Below are positions 61,889 through 64,000 of a stretch of DNA of 64,000 nucleotides, in pieces. The translations under genes and the position numbers were made by a program. Source of the DNA: Candidatus Omnitrophota bacterium (GTDB taxonomy: Bacteria; Hinthialibacterota; Hinthialibacteria; Hinthialibacterales; JAKPRU01); assembly GCA_029570205.1 (NCBI GenBank), contig JAKQSI010000033.1, positions 1 through 64,000 on the forward strand. Reading direction: 5' to 3'. Under the pieces are notes generated by a model. That model was not told the DNA's origin. It made no database searches and was given only the letters and a program-made list of their open reading frames with translations. Position 1 is the first letter of the stretch, and every line of letters begins with the position of its first letter.

Positions 61889-63130
61889 ATGAGAACCAGT
61901 CATGCCGCATTCATTCAAATCTTCATGATCGGGGCGATGGCGCTGTTCCCTGCTCTGACATTCAGCGAAAGTTGGGAATGTGAGGTACTGCCGCCGGAAC
62001 GGAAGATTCTGACAGACCCGCTTTCGGGGGCGCCGATGGTGTTTATTACCACGGCCCCATCTGGGGATAACAATCTGTATTTTCATCAAAGATCCTTCTT
62101 GCCGAACGGGTCGATGGTGTTTTTTACAAGCGACCGAAGCGGGCATGGAGAGTTGTATGGATATCTGGACTCCACGGGTGAGCTCGTGCGCTTGCAGCGT
62201 CCGGGAGATGGAACCTCCGGTCTCGTTACGGCGGGACGGTTTGAGAATGCGCTTTATGTTGTACGCGGTCGGAATGTCTGCGAGTGGCATTTTGAGATTA
62301 CGCCGCCCAAGCAGGATGGAGAGCGCTCCACGGTAAAAGTCAACGAGCGTGTCATTGCCGAACTGCCGGATAAGAATTGCATTCCCATCGGGATCAGCGA
62401 TAACAGCGACGGCCGGGCGATCATTGTCGGTGTTCGTCTCGCGGACCGTGTCTATAACCGCATTTTCCATGTCGACAAGCAATTCGGGGCCATCAAGGAG
62501 ATCGCCCATACCGATTATGCCACCACACATATTCAAGCCAGTTGGGACAAACCGGACCTGGTGATGTGGGCCAGCGAGTATACCGACCGAGCAAAAAAGA
62601 TCCCCGAAGGGAAGATCCATTCCCGGATGATGATGGCGGACCTTTCGGACCGTGAACCGTGGCCTGTGTATCCGCAGGTGGAGGGAGAACTGGTGACCCA
62701 CGAATGTTTCTGGGTGAACAATCAGATCACTTTCTGCTCGGGGACCGAGTCGGACGGCCATGCGGAAGAGGCGCATGTCAAGGTTCTGAACGTCGGCGCC
62801 GGCGTGTCGCGGATCATCGGCGCGGGAGCCTGGTGGCCGGGGGGGAGTCCGCAAGAGGTTTCCCGGTTCAACTGGTGGCACGCCTCAGGTGCGCCGAGCG
62901 GACGGTGGGTTGCCGGAGATAACTGGCACGGGGATATTGCGATATTCAGCGCAAAAACTGCGCGCAAGCGGCTGTTGACTCGCGAGCATCGCACTTATGG
63001 CCGGGGGGCGCATCCGCATGTGGGCTGGAATCCCGATGGAACAAAAGTCATTTTCGATTCCAACAAGCTGGGCAGCTCGGACGTGGTGATCTGCACAATT
63101 CCGAAGGAGTGGCAGGAGCAGGAATGGTGA
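61889..63130 (+). CDS. Secreted oligogalacturonate-lyase-like propeller protein
   Basis: 413 residues from the ATG at 61889, for which GGAAGGA lies nine bases upstream; a second ATG at 61871 is less well placed. Signal peptide 1-26 (IQIFMIGAMALFPALTFS). The mature protein is a beta-propeller of the PL22 type: FTSDRSGHGELYGYLDSTGE, VTHECFWVNNQITFCSG (about 275-291, with the metal-binding His), then GAHPHVGWNPDGTKVIFDSN (about 378-397). Oligogalacturonide lyases cut short pectin chains with Mn; catalytic identity here is a family-level guess. Downstream lie only repeats. Confidence 0.75.
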   Translation: MRTSHAAFIQIFMIGAMALFPALTFSESWECEVLPPERKILTDPLSGAPMVFITTAPSGDNNLYFHQRSFLPNGSMVFFTSDRSGHGELYGYLDSTGELVRLQRPGDGTSGLVTAGRFENALYVVRGRNVCEWHFEITPPKQDGERSTVKVNERVIAELPDKNCIPIGISDNSDGRAIIVGVRLADRVYNRIFHVDKQFGAIKEIAHTDYATTHIQASWDKPDLVMWASEYTDRAKKIPEGKIHSRMMMADLSDREPWPVYPQVEGELVTHECFWVNNQITFCSGTESDGHAEEAHVKVLNVGAGVSRIIGAGAWWPGGSPQEVSRFNWWHASGAPSGRWVAGDNWHGDIAIFSAKTARKRLLTREHRTYGRGAHPHVGWNPDGTKVIFDSNKLGSSDVVICTIPKEWQEQEW

Positions 63131-63278
63131 TAATCAATTAAAAGAGAGGGAGGAAGGAAATAGATTGGGACGGATGAGACGAATAGGACCAATGGAGGTT
63201 GCCGGTTTTGATCGCCCTCACCCCGAGGCTCGACCGGCGAGAGCCGGAATCCAGGCCAAGGTAGATGGGTACGCAGCA

Positions 63279-63358
63279 GACCTCTGACAGGCAGGGACGC
63301 CTGTCCCTCCCGGACCGGAGACCTCTGACAGGCAGGGACGCCTGTCCCTCCCGGACCG
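63279..63358. repeat. Family A hybrid palindromes, two units of 41-bp period
   Basis: GACAGGCAGGGACGCCTGTC at 63286-63305 and 63327-63346: stem of A2, loop of A1. Flanks ACCTCT and CCTCCCGGACCG are repeated with them. The stretch CCTCACCCCGAGGCT appears at 63219 and 63361 on each side. At 63160-63190 GGACGGATGAGACGAATAGG is related to in-frame bases at 49841-49875. Confidence 0.85.
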
Positions 63359-63362
63359 ACCC

Positions 63363-63866
63363 TCACCCCGAGGCTGTCCCGGTGGGAGAGGGAGAAGAGA
63401 CGGTCATCCGGAAGGAAAGAAATCGTTCGATTTCAGCGACGGCTCGCTCGATATCGCGCCGGGTTTCATCGCTGGGCGGATCGCCGAATTCGAATGATTT
63501 GGCGTACACGGTTATTAAATAGGCTTCCGGTTCCGACTCGTAAAGCGTCTTTGCCAGGGTAAGCAATGTTCCGGGTTCCAGGGTGTGAGTGAAATCGGAT
63601 GTTCCGGGTGACGGCTCCAATGTCGCGAGAGACCGGCCCGGTGGATTCTCCCGCTCTTCGGCGTCTATGAAGATAACCAGATCGAACTGAGGAATTCGTT
63701 CCGCAACAACAATGTCCAGCTGGTGAAGGATCAAGACCTCCACCTTGTCTCCCCATCGTTTCTCGAGGATTTCTGCGACCAGCCACCCGGCGGCATCATC
63801 GCCCCGTCCGGGATTGCCGTAACCGACAATTAAGATGCGCGGTGCATTCTGCTTCGATGAATTCAT
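63363..63866 (-). CDS. Hydrogenase maturation protease
   Basis: 167 residues from the ATG at 63866, which overlaps the stop of the hydrogenase gene (ATGA), so the two are coupled. Signature ILIVGYGNPGRGDDAAGW (about 10-27), a second metal-side Asp in VIFIDAEE (about 64-71) and the His in FTHTLEPG (about 91-98), the residues that bind nickel of the hydrogenase precursor (family knowledge, HybD). It removes the C-terminal peptide of the large subunit once nickel is in. The last dozen residues (SSPSPTGTASG) come from a repeat copy at the 3' end and are probably dispensable. Confidence 0.92.
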   Translation of the reverse strand: MNSSKQNAPRILIVGYGNPGRGDDAAGWLVAEILEKRWGDKVEVLILHQLDIVVAERIPQFDLVIFIDAEERENPPGRSLATLEPSPGTSDFTHTLEPGTLLTLAKTLYESEPEAYLITVYAKSFEFGDPPSDETRRDIERAVAEIERFLSFRMTVSSPSPTGTASG

Positions 63867-64000
63867 GAGCCACGGCGCTCCAGTCGGTCCAGCACACAAC
63901 CGTCAGGCGAAATCAATTCGATCCCGATGGGCATTTGCCCGAAGGCATGGGTACTGCACGAGAGGCAGGGGTCATAACAGCGTATGGCGGCCTCCACACG
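63863..64000 (-). CDS. [NiFe] hydrogenase large subunit, C-terminus (partial)
   Basis: Only 45 residues lie in the window, the 5' part running off the right edge. It reads RVEAAIRCYDPCLSCSTHA and then FGQMPIGIEL with the ending GCVLDRLERRGS. The D-P-C-x-x-C-x-x-H motif gives the two nickel/iron-bridging cysteines; the peptide after the His is the part removed by the protease. DPCLSCSTHA with G-Q-M-P is the style of group 3 bidirectional cofactor-coupled hydrogenases (MvhA/HoxH relatives). The processed extension here is about 27 residues. Confidence 0.93.
   Translation of the reverse strand, partial: RVEAAIRCYDPCLSCSTHAFGQMPIGIELISPDGCVLDRLERRGS

Overview
The window looks like a chromosomal piece from an uncultured Gram-negative bacterium, probably a candidate-phylum lineage of the PVC/FCB or Hydrogenedentes/Sumerlaeota kind. 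Support: lipid A synthesis (lpxB), a SpoVG homologue next to a 29-residue COX24-type basic protein of the sort common in Bacteroidetes, Tat-exported oxidoreductases, secreted glycoside hydrolases, and isolated type IV pilin-like proteins ending in the usual 'environmental prepilin' style. The phylum is inference; no rRNA or tRNA gene was seen.

Layout. 1-0.45 kb: remnant of an IS1380-like transposase. 0.5-5.6 kb: small basic protein and spoVG on +, then a minus-strand envelope operon (amidase, GerMN lipoprotein-like protein, murI), a ferredoxin and an Rpn-type nuclease. 5.7-9.4 kb: pilin-like protein, large Tat-exported FAD oxidoreductase, orphan nucleotidyltransferase. 9.5-20 kb: surface polysaccharide and envelope block: two tandem GT-C membrane proteins (one frameshifted in an A8 run), a heptose-kinase-like GHMP kinase, DUF4254, a GT2, a CMP-sugar synthetase, prepilin peptidase, RraA-like, lpxB, thrB. 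20-28.7 kb: ComEA-like protein, a secreted 14-bladed WD40 protein with near-identical repeats, a metallophosphoesterase, a decayed toxin-antitoxin-like locus, a second pilin-like protein, a tandem palindrome array, a secreted protein and a SprA-like metalloprotease. 28.9-37.4 kb: aminotransferase, then a sugar-degradation cluster (GH29 fucosidase, Gfo/Idh/MocA, DUF6807, FGE-like/sialidase fusion, fucose-isomerase-like protein). 37.6-45 kb: MFS transporter, DUF2723-TPR protein, secreted hypothetical, NagB fused to a PIG-L deacetylase. 45.1-47.2 kb: groESL. 47.4-56.2 kb: three overlapping genes for very large membrane proteins. 56.3-64 kb: gcvT, gcvH, DUF362 ferredoxin, calcium-binding protein, metallo-beta-lactamase-fold enzyme, oligogalacturonate-lyase-like protein, and at the edge a hydrogenase maturation protease overlapping the C-terminus of a group 3 type [NiFe] hydrogenase.

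Two themes stand out. First, envelope glycobiology: six GT-C-like membrane proteins plus sugar activation, amino-sugar and fucose/sialic acid functions. Second, the region is peppered with several dispersed repeat families. The best defined is a pair of interchangeable 20-bp palindromes. Copies lie in tandem between genes, but copies of two families also sit in frame inside large membrane-protein genes and one repeat seems to supply the 3' end of the hydrogenase protease gene, much as Rickettsia palindromic elements do. The most distinctive single gene is the WD40 protein, whose variation is confined to the predicted ligand-binding face.
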